Under the pieces are notes generated by a model, which did no database searches, was not told the origin of the DNA, and saw only the letters and a list, made by a program, of their open reading frames with translations. Below, in pieces: positions 1 through 11,100 of a DNA stretch of 64,000 bases. The translations under genes and the position numbers were made by a program. Origin of the DNA: Coprinellus micaceus (lineage: Eukaryota; Basidiomycota; Agaricomycetes; Agaricales; Psathyrellaceae); assembly GCA_951394405.1 (NCBI GenBank), contig OX596335.1, positions 434,001 to 498,000 of the forward strand, given 5' to 3'. Position 1 is the first letter of the stretch. Each line of letters starts with the position of its first letter.

Positions 1-220
1 GCATCGGTGTATTATTCTTCAATTGTGCTTCTTGCTCACACTCCTTCACCTGTCATTCACTACCCTCTCTGGATATTTCAACTTCGCCGAATGTATGTAT
101 TATCTGTATATCGCCTCAAGTGTAATAGATTCGTTGGGTTCGCATACACTTTGGTGGACCACTTCACCGTCTACTACTAGTACATACGCCTCCACTCCAT
201 AAAGTTTCCACCCTGACAGA
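1..220. other. 3' flank of RBR gene A
   Basis: No gene seen. About positions 90-220 resemble the 3' flank of paralog C (about 8028-8183); both contain a shared stretch around 'attcgttgggtt' and 'ctactagt' before the stop codon. The duplication that made these genes therefore included 3' UTR sequence. Confidence 0.5.
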
Positions 221-3200
221 CTACATGATTGCGCACCAACTATCGTCCTTCTGGGCCTCCGTCCTTGCTGCCAGCTCTGCCAGCCCGCGTTGCCTTTCCC
301 TGTGGTCTTCTGCTCGGAGCTCCCTCTCCGGTTCGACCGCCCATCGTCTCTGGGCTTCCTGCAGCCTCCTATCCGCTTCGAGTATCCTGAGCTCTTGCTG
401 GATTCTTTGAGCACGCTCTGCTGTATCTGCCCTTGCCCGTGGTAACGTTGCAACAGTGGGGCCTTCCCCCGGCAAACCTATCCCTCCATGTGCGACCATC
501 AGGTGTGCGTAGATGGTCGTTCTCTCAAACACCCTCCTGCAGACCCAGCACCAGTGGGTACCACAGCGACATGTCATGTGGTTGTCTCCTCCATCCTTGT
601 CAGTCAAAATATCGCACGCTGGACACCGCTTGAAGATTGCGCTGCCACCTCGATTCAGCTCCGGTTCTCTTAACCCAACCCGCCTTCTTCTTTCTTCTTC
701 CGCTCTCTGCGAAATTCCAATCCGGGCCTGCTCGGCTACCCTCGCTTGGCGCTGTGCCTCCACTAGTACCCTCGCTCGAAGTTGTCGCTGCGCCTCCGCT
801 TCTCTCTCCCGGCGCTGCTGCTCCTCCTGATGAGCGGGTTCGCCGTACATGCCACCGTGCGCGGTTTCCATATGGTCGTAGATGGTTCCTGCTTCAAACA
901 GCCGTCCACAAATCCAGCACCAGTGCGCACCACATCGGCATGTCATATGGTTACATCCCTCCGTCTTCTCCGTCATGACGCTGCACGTCGGACACCTCTT
1001 AATGTTGTTGCTCTGGGCCCATTCGTTGTTTAGACGATCTTGCTCAGCAGGGTCACTCTGAACCCTCCTCTGTTCACAAGTCATTCCTTCGTGTGCCTCC
1101 TCGTTACACGAAGAGCAAATGCGGGAAAAGCATGCCGGACACTGGTGGAACTGCTTGCCAGTGTCGCACTGGTAGATTTGGGTGCAGTCAGGAGTAGTGC
1201 AATACTTGAACTTCTGCGAGTTGGTTTGGATATGTGAAGCAAAGACGGTGTCAACGAGGACAGTGAACCGTTGCTGTGTGAGGTAGCGATGGATGATGGG
1301 CACTGAGATCGGCGTGCTGCAGGTGGCATTATTGCCCATGCACACAAGGGGAAAGGTGTCAGAGGTGGCCGCGGAGGAGATGTAGTGACGGAGACATGGT
1401 TCGCAGCAGGAGTGACCGCAGCTAAGGACCTCAGGATGGGTCGGGGTATCGTAGCAAATTGGGCAAGGGGAACCCTCTTCGTCTCCGGCTTGGACAGGGA
1501 CGGGAAGACCACCTCTCGCTGCAGTGACGGCCTCTTCGACGAGCCTCTGTGCTTGCTTGATGGCGTCGTCTCCTCCTCGAAGCTTCAGACTACATTGGTG
1601 AGACCCGACGTCAAGTGTGACGTTATCCTCTCCCAGCGCTTCCTTGAGGATCGGCAACCCAGTGGCGACGAAGAAGCGGACGGACCGTCTCTCAATCGGG
1701 ATGGTATATTCCATGAGTTCCAGGCGATCCATGTCCCGACGGATTATGCCCTTGGCCTCGACAACGTCAGCGCCTGCTCCAAACAGGCGCAAGCATTGGA
1801 ATCTCCTATCGACGGTTACCAGTACCTTCGTTTCCCCCTTTACTTGATCGAACAGGGCCTTCCCAGAGTAGGCGTAGGTACTGTGCCAGTATTCCGCTCC
1901 AAGTCGTTCCCCAGCGACCAGGCTCTCAACCCGCACCTTCAGCTCTCCGACTTCCTTCTCTTCCGACCCCTCCACATTTACGAAGACTTGTCCGTTCCTC
2001 CTCTCATTGATTCGGACGAAGGCCTTCTTACCTCGCGCCGTCTCAGTCATGGAGTCCCATTGGGCCTTCTGGGCGCGGTATTGGGCGTTCGAGATGCTGA
2101 TGCAATACTGGTGTTGCTCGGAGACGCGTATCTTTGGCCAGTGGGGCATCCCGCGACTCAGTCGGTCTGCTGCTCTCTTCAGACTCTCCTGGGAAGGAAA
2201 TCGTGCTGTCCCTTTCATGCGGCCACTGGCAGCTTGAACCTCGGCTACGGTCAAAGAATCGGCAACATAGCCATCCAGCCTGAGGTAAACCTTCAGTTGT
2301 TCCAAGAATATTGTCCGGTCGTAGTTGTTGGACTTGATAGGCCTCACGCGGGTAGTCCCCGCCATGGTATGGATGTCGAAGGGTTCCGTTCCAGGAGGAA
2401 GGTTTCCTATCTTTACCGACGTCTCCACCCAAAACCTTGCCGCTGGGCCATTGGGTCTTTGATTCAAGTTCGCGATGATACTGCGACCGCCGAATTGGCG
2501 CCGGTTCAATTCTTGAGCTTTGCGTCTCGCCTCCTCCATTGTCTCATACGTTGCAATCATCACGACGGCCGGCGCACTCCAGAAGAACGTCAACGTATTC
2601 GGATCTGCTCCTGGGGACGGCTTCATGGATCCCCACGCGGTGTTGTCTTCGACTTCGAAGGTGAGGAGATTGTCGCGAAACTCCAGCTCGTCTAACCCTA
2701 TAGCCATGGCTTCTGCTTCTTCCCTTCGTGTGAGGAATTTAGCGACCTTCACGCCCCTCTCCTCCCTACACTCCAGCAGCTTGAACATTGTCTCGTCCAG
2801 CCCCTGTTCCTTAAAGACGTTGACGATCTCCTTGTCGGAAGCGTCACTGGGGAGGTTGCGGATGACGACTTTGCACAGGTCGAACCCTGGGACGATTCGC
2901 TGGACGTCTAGACCAGGCCCGAATGTGACGAGATTTGAGCCCTGGACAACGAACTGCAGAGTGACCTTAGCTTCGCGTCGGCGCTTCGCCTCTTGTTCTT
3001 GAAGGACCTTCTCCCACTCTCGTGCCAGTCTCTCCTCCCGCTCCCTCTGCCTCCGTTCCCTTTCCTCTGCTCGCATTGCCGCAGCTGCCTCCCGTTCGCG
3101 GACAATCCGTTCTGTCTCCGCCCTCTCCCTCTCTAGCCGCTCAGCTTCCACTTGCTCTCTTTCCAAGCGCTCTCTCTCTACGCGTTCCCTTTCCGAGCCC

Positions 3201-4020
3201 TCATCTTCTATTCGACGCCTTTCTTCCTCTTCTATTCGTTTCCGCTCTCGAGCTACTACTGCGACCTGCTGAGCCCTGACTCTCGCCTGCTGATCGGAAT
3301 TTTGTGTGCTCTTGTTGGGGTCTACAACCTCAGCCTGGCTTCCCTGGGGATTGAGGGTCAGTCCCGTGAATACCGCTGAACGGAGGGGGATTCCAACGTA
3401 CATTGGTATTGTGGCGGTATTCGCAAGACTCCCCCTTTCTGCACCGTCCGGTCCTCTGAAATGAGAAACACGGCTTGGTCTTCTTCGATACGCCTCCTGA
3501 TCTTTGTGCCTGGGCTGTTGCCATGGGTATTGTCGCATCTTGGTTCGAGGGCCTGAGGGTGTCCGAACCTGAGCCGGAGGGAGAGACGGTGCTCTCGGCG
3601 AGCTCATCCCTGAGCGCCCTGCCAGAGCTGAATGCGCCGGTCAACCTTCGTTGTAACCGCGATGTCAAGAAGTATCACCTTTTCGACGTGTCTGAAGATC
3701 CGCCTGGCTGGGTGGCGGGCTGCCCTTCGTTGTTGGTAACTGCGGGTTCGTGTCCCTCTGTTTCTGTCCCAGCGGTTTGGTGAACCTGTATTTCAGCGGT
3801 CCCGTAAGACACCTGCTGCACGAATGGAATCGTATATTGACCCGTCGCCGGTCACGGAACGTACATTGGGTCCATTGCCCTGTGCACCCGTGTGCAAAAA
3901 CTTGCACCCGTCTCCATATCGACAGCTGCCCTGATCGTAAAACTGGCACACTCTCGGAACAGACGATGGAGGGGGCTGAGCCCCTCCACCGTGTGCTCGA
4001 GGTCTACGTCGGGGTGGCAT
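221..4020 (-). CDS. RBR-type E3 ubiquitin ligase with CCCH fingers, double Rcat and CaaX box (paralog A)
   Basis: Four exons (4020-3865, 3815-3679, 3627-3402, 3343-221) give 1213 aa. Order: two CCCH fingers (C25-x7-C-x5-C-x3-H and a C-x8-C-x5-C-x3-H near 150-170), an E/R-rich coiled coil (about 190-300), an RRM-like segment with the motif VVIRNLP, a KH-like segment (GSHQCSLKLRGG), RING1 (CPICYD, about residue 799), IBR (about 884) and two RING2/Rcat modules (about 957 and 1079). Each Rcat is followed by C-x2-C-x11-H-x4-H. The first Rcat has the catalytic Cys (EGCNHM); in the second it is Asp (GGDNHM). The protein ends in CAIM, a CaaX box predicted to be farnesylated. RBR ligases pass ubiquitin from E2 through the Rcat Cys. 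The CCCH and RRM parts suggest RNA binding. Membrane attachment and substrate are inference. The start is the ATG shared with paralogs B and C and lies 50 bp from a TATA box. Confidence 0.85.
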
Positions 4021-4070
4021 GGCTGTAGCAGGAGAAGAATGGGGAAGCCATCACGAAGGAGCTAAGGGAC

Positions 4071-4169
4071 TTTATAATTGTGGGTGCGCTGCGGCGCCGA
4101 AAGTGCCTCGATTCGAACTTTGACAGCCCCGGCCATCGCCGGAGGTCACCTGGTCTCAACTAAGCGCCC
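4071..4169 (-). promoter_or_regulatory. Promoter of RBR gene A
   Basis: Read on the minus strand there is TATAAA (4076-4071) 51 bp before the ATG, and GGGCGCTTA (4169-4161) about 140 bp before it, followed upstream of the TATA by GGTGACC. The same layout, with nearly the same bases, precedes paralog B. The rest of 4021-4434 holds no gene I can support. Confidence 0.6.
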
Positions 4170-4434
4170 ACAACCGAAGCTCATCTCGAAGCCACTGAAT
4201 GTCGAGGGTGGAGCGTTGTAGTTCTAGTCTTCAGAATTTATAGAATTTAACCCGAGAAATTGGCCCTAGTTGGGTGGCTGGTGTTATATATGTGGGGGCG
4301 GTGTGTATATTACAGTACGGGTTGAGGGGGGTTAGAGGGTGGGGGTGTGTCTATGTTGGCGGTGGTTGTGAAGGAGCGTATTGGCGGCATGTATGTGTGA
4401 GCGTACCATTGTATCTGCTCCGGCTCCCGATCGT

Positions 4435-7035
4435 TCAGAACCCGCGGCCTCGGCGACCACGGCCCCTCCCTCCCCCTCGACTCCCCCCACGGCCCCTGTT
4501 GAACGTTCCCTGTTCGGTGGCCGGCTGGTTCTCGACTATAGGGGCTAGGGATACCTGCTTCTTCCAGCCAGTCCTTGTTGGCCATTTGCAGGTGTCGGCG
4601 AGGTGGTCGTGTCCTTGGCAGGTGGCGCACCACCTGTTAGGGCGTCGGGGGTCCGTCGTTCCTACTGTGTATTTGGGGTGTATACCTTTGATGACCTTCT
4701 GCCATGCGAAGTGGATGTTGAGGTCTTCGGTTGCCGGGCTGTCGATGAAGATGGACCACATGATGACCCCGCCCTTGGCTTTGGGTTTGCGTGCGGTGAT
4801 GAAGAGGGTGTCGGCAAGGCTTCGGACGTAACCGGCGGCCTTCTCCTTCTCGTCGCTGGTGGGTTTGGGCTTGATGGTTTGGTTGCCCTCCATGTTGATG
4901 TCTTCTTCGCGGATTTCGCGCTGGATGCAGTTGTTGTCGATGAGGAATTTAGCTGGGAGCGGGTGGGCGATGATCGCTTTGTACAGCTGTTCAGTTACCA
5001 CTTTGATGTTCGCGTCGGTCGGGTGGGCCGAGAGTCCCTTGATGTTTCCGACATAGTTGTTTATGGGGAGGGGGAAGGGGTCGATATAGATGCAGCCGTG
5101 GTCAGTGGGGACGTACACCTCTCCGATGAGGGTTTCCGCCTCTCGTTCCGATAGACCGAGGATGATGTAGAAGACGATGGGGGTGTCGGCAGTGGGGAAT
5201 GCTTTCTTAACTTCGTCGTTGCCAATCGGGATCAGGGTAGCTTTGTTGGCGTCGATCCCTTTCTCTTCGAGGATGTCGACTATGGAGGTGCCCCTGAGTG
5301 CGTTGCTGTTCGATGCATGGTCGTCGGCGAAGTATACGATGATGGCATTGGGGTCGTCCTCTACGAGGTCTCTGATGTAACCGAGGGGGTCGTTGGGGTC
5401 GATGTCAGTGCCCTTGAAGATATGTTCGTAGCCGTAGGTTCTCTGTGGGAGGTCTTGGTCGATGTCGATCCCGGGCCTCTTGGGCATGGCGTTCTTGACG
5501 GCCTTGGGGTTCCAGAGGGTGTATGCCGAGGGTCTTACTGGCCTTCGGTCCTCGTTGTAGGGGCTCGGGGATTTGTCGCGTTGCGATCCGCCTCGTTGCG
5601 ACTCAGCCATTTCGCCGAACTTTGCGGTGAGGGAGGTGGCAGGGCGTCGGTCGTCTAGTTGTCCTTGGAGTACTTTCTCTCGCTCTCGTGCCAACTTCTC
5701 CTCTCTCTCCCTCCGTAGGCGTCCCCTTTCCGCTGCTAGTATTGCTTCAGCTGTCGACCGTTCGCGAGCAACCCGCTCTGCCTCCACCCTCCGCCTTTCC
5801 AGGGCTTCAGCTTCCAAGCGCTCCCTCTCCAGACGTTCCCTTTCCAACCTTTCCCTCTCCAACCTTTCTCTCTCCAGACGCTCCGTCTCCACCCGTTCCC
5901 TTTCCAGGCGCTCCGTCTCCGCCCGTTCCCTCTCCACCCGTTCCCTCTCCACCCGTTCCCTCTCCACCCGTTCCCTCTCCACCCGTTCCCTCTCCACCCG
6001 TTCCCTCTCCACCCGTTCCCTCTCCACCCGTTCCCTCTCCACCCGTTCCCTCTCCACCCGTTCCCTCTCCAGACGCACTCTCTCCACCCGTTCTCTCTCC
6101 GTGCGCTCATGCTTAATTCCTTCCTCCACTTTCTTGCGAAGCTCTTCAACTTGCCGTCGCCTTTCGTCTCGAGCTAGCCCTGCAAACTGCTGAAGACCCG
6201 CTGCGGCCTGTGGACTAATACCGCCTTGTGTGTTCACTTTTCCCTCTCCGTTCGGGCTTGCCTGAGAGTTGGATGTCAGCAGTGTGAATACTCCTAGATA
6301 TAAAGATCCAAACGTACCCGTTCCCTCTCCAGACGTTCCCCTACCAACCGTTCTCTCTCCGTGCGCTCATGCTTAATTCCTTCCCCCACTTTCTTGCGAA
6401 GCTTTTCAACTTGCCGTCGCCTTTCGTCTCGAGCGAGCCCCGCAAACTGCTGAAGATCCGCTGCGGCCTGTGGACCAATACCGCCTTGTGTGTTCGCTTT
6501 TCCCCCTCCGTTCGGGCTTGCCTGAGAGTTGAATGTCAGCAGTGTGAACACTCCTAGATGTAAAGATCAAACGTACTTTGATATTATGGTTACATGCACA
6601 AAGGTCCCCTTTCTTGCACTTTCCGGTCGCTCGAAAGGCGGAGCATGCCTTCTTCTTTTTCGCCTTCCCTCCAGTTGGCAGGGATGTCGGACGCGCTACT
6701 TCTTGGATATAAAGCTCTGGGATAGCGGTACCAGAACCTGCCAGCCCCTGTCCCGCAACAACGCCCTCGATCGCCGGTTCAGCTTCGATAATGGGCGCTT
6801 GTAGATCAGTGACTCCGTAAGATGTTTGCAGAGGTATTAAGGTGGTATTGGCATCCATCCCTGCTGCTGCGGAAGGCACAGCGGGTTCATCCCCCTGTGT
6901 AGCGCTGTGCAAGGACTTGCACTTCCCTCCATATCGACAGTTGCCTTCGCTGTAAAACTTGCACACTCTCGCAACGGACGACGGAGGAGGCTGAACCCCT
7001 CCATTGTGTGCTCGAGGTCTACGTCGGGGTGGCAT
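4435..7035 (-). CDS. Chimeric CCCH/coiled-coil protein with Gag-like zinc-knuckle C-terminus (paralog B)
   Basis: Three exons (7035-6577, 6521-6318, 6261-4435) give 829 aa. The first part matches paralogs A and C: the same MPPRRRPRAH start, two CCCH fingers (the second is C-x8-C-x5-C-x3-H, KACSAFRATGKC...), then a long E/R coiled coil made partly of perfect ERERV repeats. Similarity to A and C stops after LAREREKVLQ (about 5667). The remaining ~410 aa are unrelated to RBR: a globular region, then C-x2-C-x4-H-x4-C (CATCQGHDHLADTC), the CCHC zinc knuckle of Gag-type nucleic-acid-binding proteins, and an Arg/Gly-rich (RGG) tail ending GRGF. I infer that a retroelement ORF or a captured Gag-like gene replaced the RBR half. 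Which element family it came from is not established. No RING, IBR or CaaX box remains. Confidence 0.75.
5926..6060. repeat. 15-bp coding minisatellite (ERERV repeats)
   Basis: Nine perfect head-to-tail copies of ttccctctccacccg, with degenerate copies on both sides. Read on the minus strand they encode ERERV inside the coiled coil of gene B. The perfect copies imply recent expansion or ongoing slippage. The equivalent coils of A and C have related but diverged repeats. Confidence 0.95.
6058..6576 (-). repeat. Tandem exon-intron duplication in gene B
   Basis: Introns 6576-6522 and 6317-6262 are near-identical, both ending in CAACTCTCAG. The exons after each (6521-6318 and 6261 onward) both begin ASPNG and continue through the LQQFAGLARDERRRQ segment. 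A and C have this block once, so one unit of about 260 bp was duplicated in B. Both copies keep frame and splice sites. Confidence 0.85.
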
Positions 7036-8183
7036 GGCTGTAGAAGGGGAAGAATGGGGAAACCATCACGAGGGAACTATAATTGTGGGTGCGCTACGGC
7101 GCCGAGAGCCTCGATTCGAACTTTGACAGCCCCGGCCATCGCCGGAGGTCACCTGGTCTCAAATAAGCGCCCGCAACCGAAGTTCAAGTTCATCTCGCCG
7201 AAGCCAGTGAATGTCAAGGGGGGCCCGGGGGGCGTCGTGGTTCTAGGCTTTATCGCTTACCGGTTTTTACCTGGACAAATTAGAGGACATGTTGTAATGA
7301 GGGGATCGCTTGTCTTTTCCACTTCAGTTGGAAGTTGATGCGAGAAATTGGAGAGAACTGCCCTTATCAGGGCAAACGAACGCCGGTCGCGGAGCTTACG
7401 TTTAAAGTTTGACACAAGAGTGCTCTCAGAGGTCACTAAGAGTAGCATAGGCCTAAACTCTATATGTTAGAGCATCTAGGCACTTTCCCGGGCCACAAGG
7501 CGGGACCTTGACACTTGACAGTTAATGCCCTTGAGACTCGGCGTTTCAAAGGTGTGGCTTTTCGTGACTAATTCAAAGAGAAAGAGATATCAAGTGACAG
7601 CAGGGCCTAAATGCTCACTATGAGACGGTGGGGTGCCGGTGAGGGATGCCACAAAAATTAGGCTCAACCAACTTGAGTTTGACGAGGGACATTTCGTCTC
7701 CTTGCTGGAATGACTCATATCGCATCCAGCGCTGGCAGAAGGCCGAAGAACATCTAGCCTCATAACTCCCTTGTGAGAGGAGCTCAGAATGGGACCAAGT
7801 TCGCGTTTCTCAGGGTAGGTAGGTAGGACGGCAAGACGGGCTCGGCCAGAGGTTCTACTGCGTCACAGCCACACCCCTACATGTCGGAACATTTTCTTTC
7901 GTCCGTCATCGCTCTCCTGGTTTCTCAAAAACCTCTATCCCTTCTCCGAACTTACCGACAGTTCGTGGACAGCGGTGAGATGAAGTCTAGTGAAGGCTGG
8001 CAATATTCTGAAGAGTTTGTAATCACCGTATGTATGTATTGTCCGGATGTCCTCTCAAGATCTCAATTGTAATGAATTCGTTGGGTTTCCATATGCTCAG
8101 GAGCCAGCTCAGGAGCCAGGTGGGCCCGTCTACCACCCCATATGCATCCTCGGCACTGACGCTACTAGTTCCACCCCAGCGAA
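7036..8183. other. Promoter of gene B and intergenic spacer
   Basis: Positions 7036-7240 are a close copy of the gene A promoter, with TATA-like TATAGTT near 7074-7081, the GGTCACCTGG block and TAAGCGCCC at 7164-7172 (GGGCGCTTA in the sense direction). From 7240 to about 8030 I see no gene. About 8028-8183 is the 3' flank of gene C. Confidence 0.6.
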
Positions 8184-11100
8184 CTACATGATTGCGCACC
8201 AATTGTCGTCCTTCTGGGCCTCAGCCCTCCTGGCCGCCTGCTCTGCCAGCTCGCGTTGCCTTTCCCTGTGGGCCTCCGCCAACCGGTTCTGCGTTTCCCT
8301 GTGGACCTCTGCTAATCGGTTCTGCCTTCCCCTGTGGGCCTCCGCCAATCGATTCTGCCTTTCCCTGTGGATCTCTGCCAATCGGTTCTCCCTCTCCCGT
8401 TCGACCCTCCGTTGTTCCTGTACTTCCTGCAGCATCCTATTGCCTTCGCGTACCCCTTCCCCAGGTAAACCTATCCCCCCATGTGCGGCCATCAGGTGTT
8501 CGTAGATGGTCGTTCTCTCAAACACTCCCCTGCAGACCCAGCACCAGTGGGTACCACAGCGACATGTCATGTGGTTGTCTCCTCCATCCTTGTCAGTCAA
8601 AATATCGCACGCTGGACACCGCTTGAAGATTTCACGGGCACCCCAGTTCAGCTCCGGTCCTCCCAACTCATCGGGCCTTCTCCCGTTTTGCTCTCTCGCT
8701 ATGCCAACCCCCTGCGGGATGGTGACAGGGTCGCCTGGCAGGCCAATTCCACCATGAGCGGCCCTCATGTGCGCATAGATGACATCCCTAGCGAACGCTC
8801 CTCCGCAGACCCAGCACCAGTGGGCGCCACATTTGCATGACATATGGTTGCACCCTTCGTTCTTCTCGGTCATGGCTCTGCAGGTGGGGCAAGGCTTCAC
8901 GTCGTTCGCCTGGAACCACTCGTTGTTCAGTCGGGCCTGCTCGGCTGGGTTGCTTTGGATCCTCCTTTGCTCGCACGTCATCCCTTCGTGCGCGTCCTCG
9001 TCGCACGACGAACAGATGCGAGAGAAACAAGCCGGACACTGGTGGAACTGCTTGCCAGTGTCGCACTGGTAGATTTGGGTGCAGTCCGGAGTGGTGCAAT
9101 ACTTGAATTTCTGCGAGTTCGTCTGGATGTGCGAAGCAAAGACGGCGTCGACGAGGACAGTGAACCGTTGCTGGGTGAGATAGCGATGGATGATGGGCAC
9201 TGAGATCGGCGTGTTGCAGGTGGCATTATTCCCCATGCACACAAGGGGAAAGGTGTCAGAGGTGGCCGCGGAGGAGATGTAGTGACGGAGACATGGTTCG
9301 CAGCAGGAGTGACCGCAGCTAAGGACCTCAGGATGGATCGGGGTATCGTAGCAAATTGGGCAAGGGGAGCCCTCTTCGTCGCCGGCATGGACAGGGACGG
9401 GGAGACCACCTCTCGCCGCAGCGACGGCCTCTTCGACGAGCCTCTGTGCTTGCTTGATGGCGTCGTCTCCTCCTCGAAGCTTCAGACTACATTGGTGAGA
9501 CCCGACGTCAAGCGTGACGTTATCCTCTCCCAGCGCTTCCTTGAGGATCGGCAACCCAGTGGCGACGAAGAAGCGAACCGATCGCCTCTCGATTGGGATG
9601 GTGTATTCCATAAGCTCCAGGCGCACGATATCCTGCTGGATTATATCCTTGGCTTGGAGCAAGCCGTTGCTCGCCCCAAATAAGCGCAGGGCCTGGAATC
9701 TCCTGTCGACTTGAACGAGCACCTTGGCCTCTTCCATCACCCGATCGAACAAAGTCTTCCCGGAGTACGCGTATGTCCTGTGCCAGTGTTCCGCTCCCAG
9801 TCGCTCTCCAGCGACAAGGCTCTCAACCCGCACCTTCACTTCGCCAACATCTTTCTCTTCCGACCCTTCTACATTCACGAAAACGTATCCGTTCCTCCTC
9901 TCGTTGACTCGAACAAAAGCCTTTCTCCCCCGCGCAGTCTCTGACATCGAGTCCCACTGGGCTTTCTGTGCACGGTATTGTGCATTCGAGATGGTGATGG
10001 TGTAGGCATGTTGCTCTGAGACATGTATCTTTGGCCAGGCGCCTGAGTGCCACCCGCGGCTCAGTCGCTGGGCTGCTCCTGACAGAACCTCCTGGGAAGG
10101 AAAGCGCGCTGTTCCTTTCATGCGGGCAGTGCCCGCTTGCAACTCGGCAACCTCGAGAGAACCCTGCACATAACCATCCACCCTCAAGGAGAGCTCCAGG
10201 TGATCCAAGAATGACGCATGGTCGTAGTAGTGGGACTTGAGGGGCCTGACATTGGTGGTTCCTGCAATGATTTCGACATCGACGGGCGTCGTTCCGGGGG
10301 CAAGGTTTCCTATCTTTACCGACTCCTCCACCCAGTACATCGCTGCGGCGCCGTTGGGTCTCGCGTTCAAGGTAGCGGTGATCATACGACCGTTCAATTG
10401 ACGCCGATTCAGCTCATGAGCTTTGCGCCTCGCCTCCTCCACTGTTTCGTACGTTGCAATCATCACGAGGGAAGGCGCGTTCCAGAAGAAGGTCAATGTG
10501 TTGGCGTCAGTCCCAGAGGCCGAGGATCTCATAGATCCCCGAGCAGTGTTTTCTTCAACCTCGATGGCCAGGATACTGTGGCGTAGTTCCAGACCGTTCA
10601 ACCCAGCTAGAATCGTCTCCGCATCCTCCCTTCGCGTGAGTAATTTTGCAACCTTCGTACCCCTCTCGTCTCTAGACTCCAACAGCTTGAATAGCTTCTC
10701 ATCTACTCCCCGGTCCTTGAAGAGGTTCGCGACCTCCCCGTCGGTTACATTGGCCGGGAGGTTGCTGACGATGACTTTGCATAGGTCGAACCCTGGTACG
10801 ACGCTTTGGACACCCAAGCCAGGTCCAAAGGTGACAAGGTTGGAACCCTGGACAACAAACTGTAGAGTGACCTTGGCTTCGCGCTGTCGCTTCTCCTCCT
10901 GCACCCGAAGGAGCCTCTCCCGCTCTCGTGCTAGCTTCTCAGCCCGCTCCCTTTTCTTGCGCTCCTTTGCTTCTGCTCGCCTCGCTGCAGCCGCTTCCTT
11001 CTCTCGAACAACCCGCTCTGCCTCCGCCCTCTGCCTTTCCATGGCTAGAGCTTCCAAGCGCTCTCGCTCTAGCCGCTCTCCCTCCAACCGTTCACTCTCC

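Noticed and set aside
1385..2695. 436-codon plus-strand frame over gene A
   Set aside because: Antisense of the conserved RBR and RRM-like regions, which have clear domain motifs on the minus strand.
5926..6060. CRISPR-like regular repeat
   Set aside because: Repeats are contiguous without spacers, in a eukaryotic coding exon.
5573..6193. Long plus-strand frame rich in RSLST repeats over gene B
   Set aside because: It is the antisense shadow of the ERERV minisatellite, which is open in several frames. No start context or motif.
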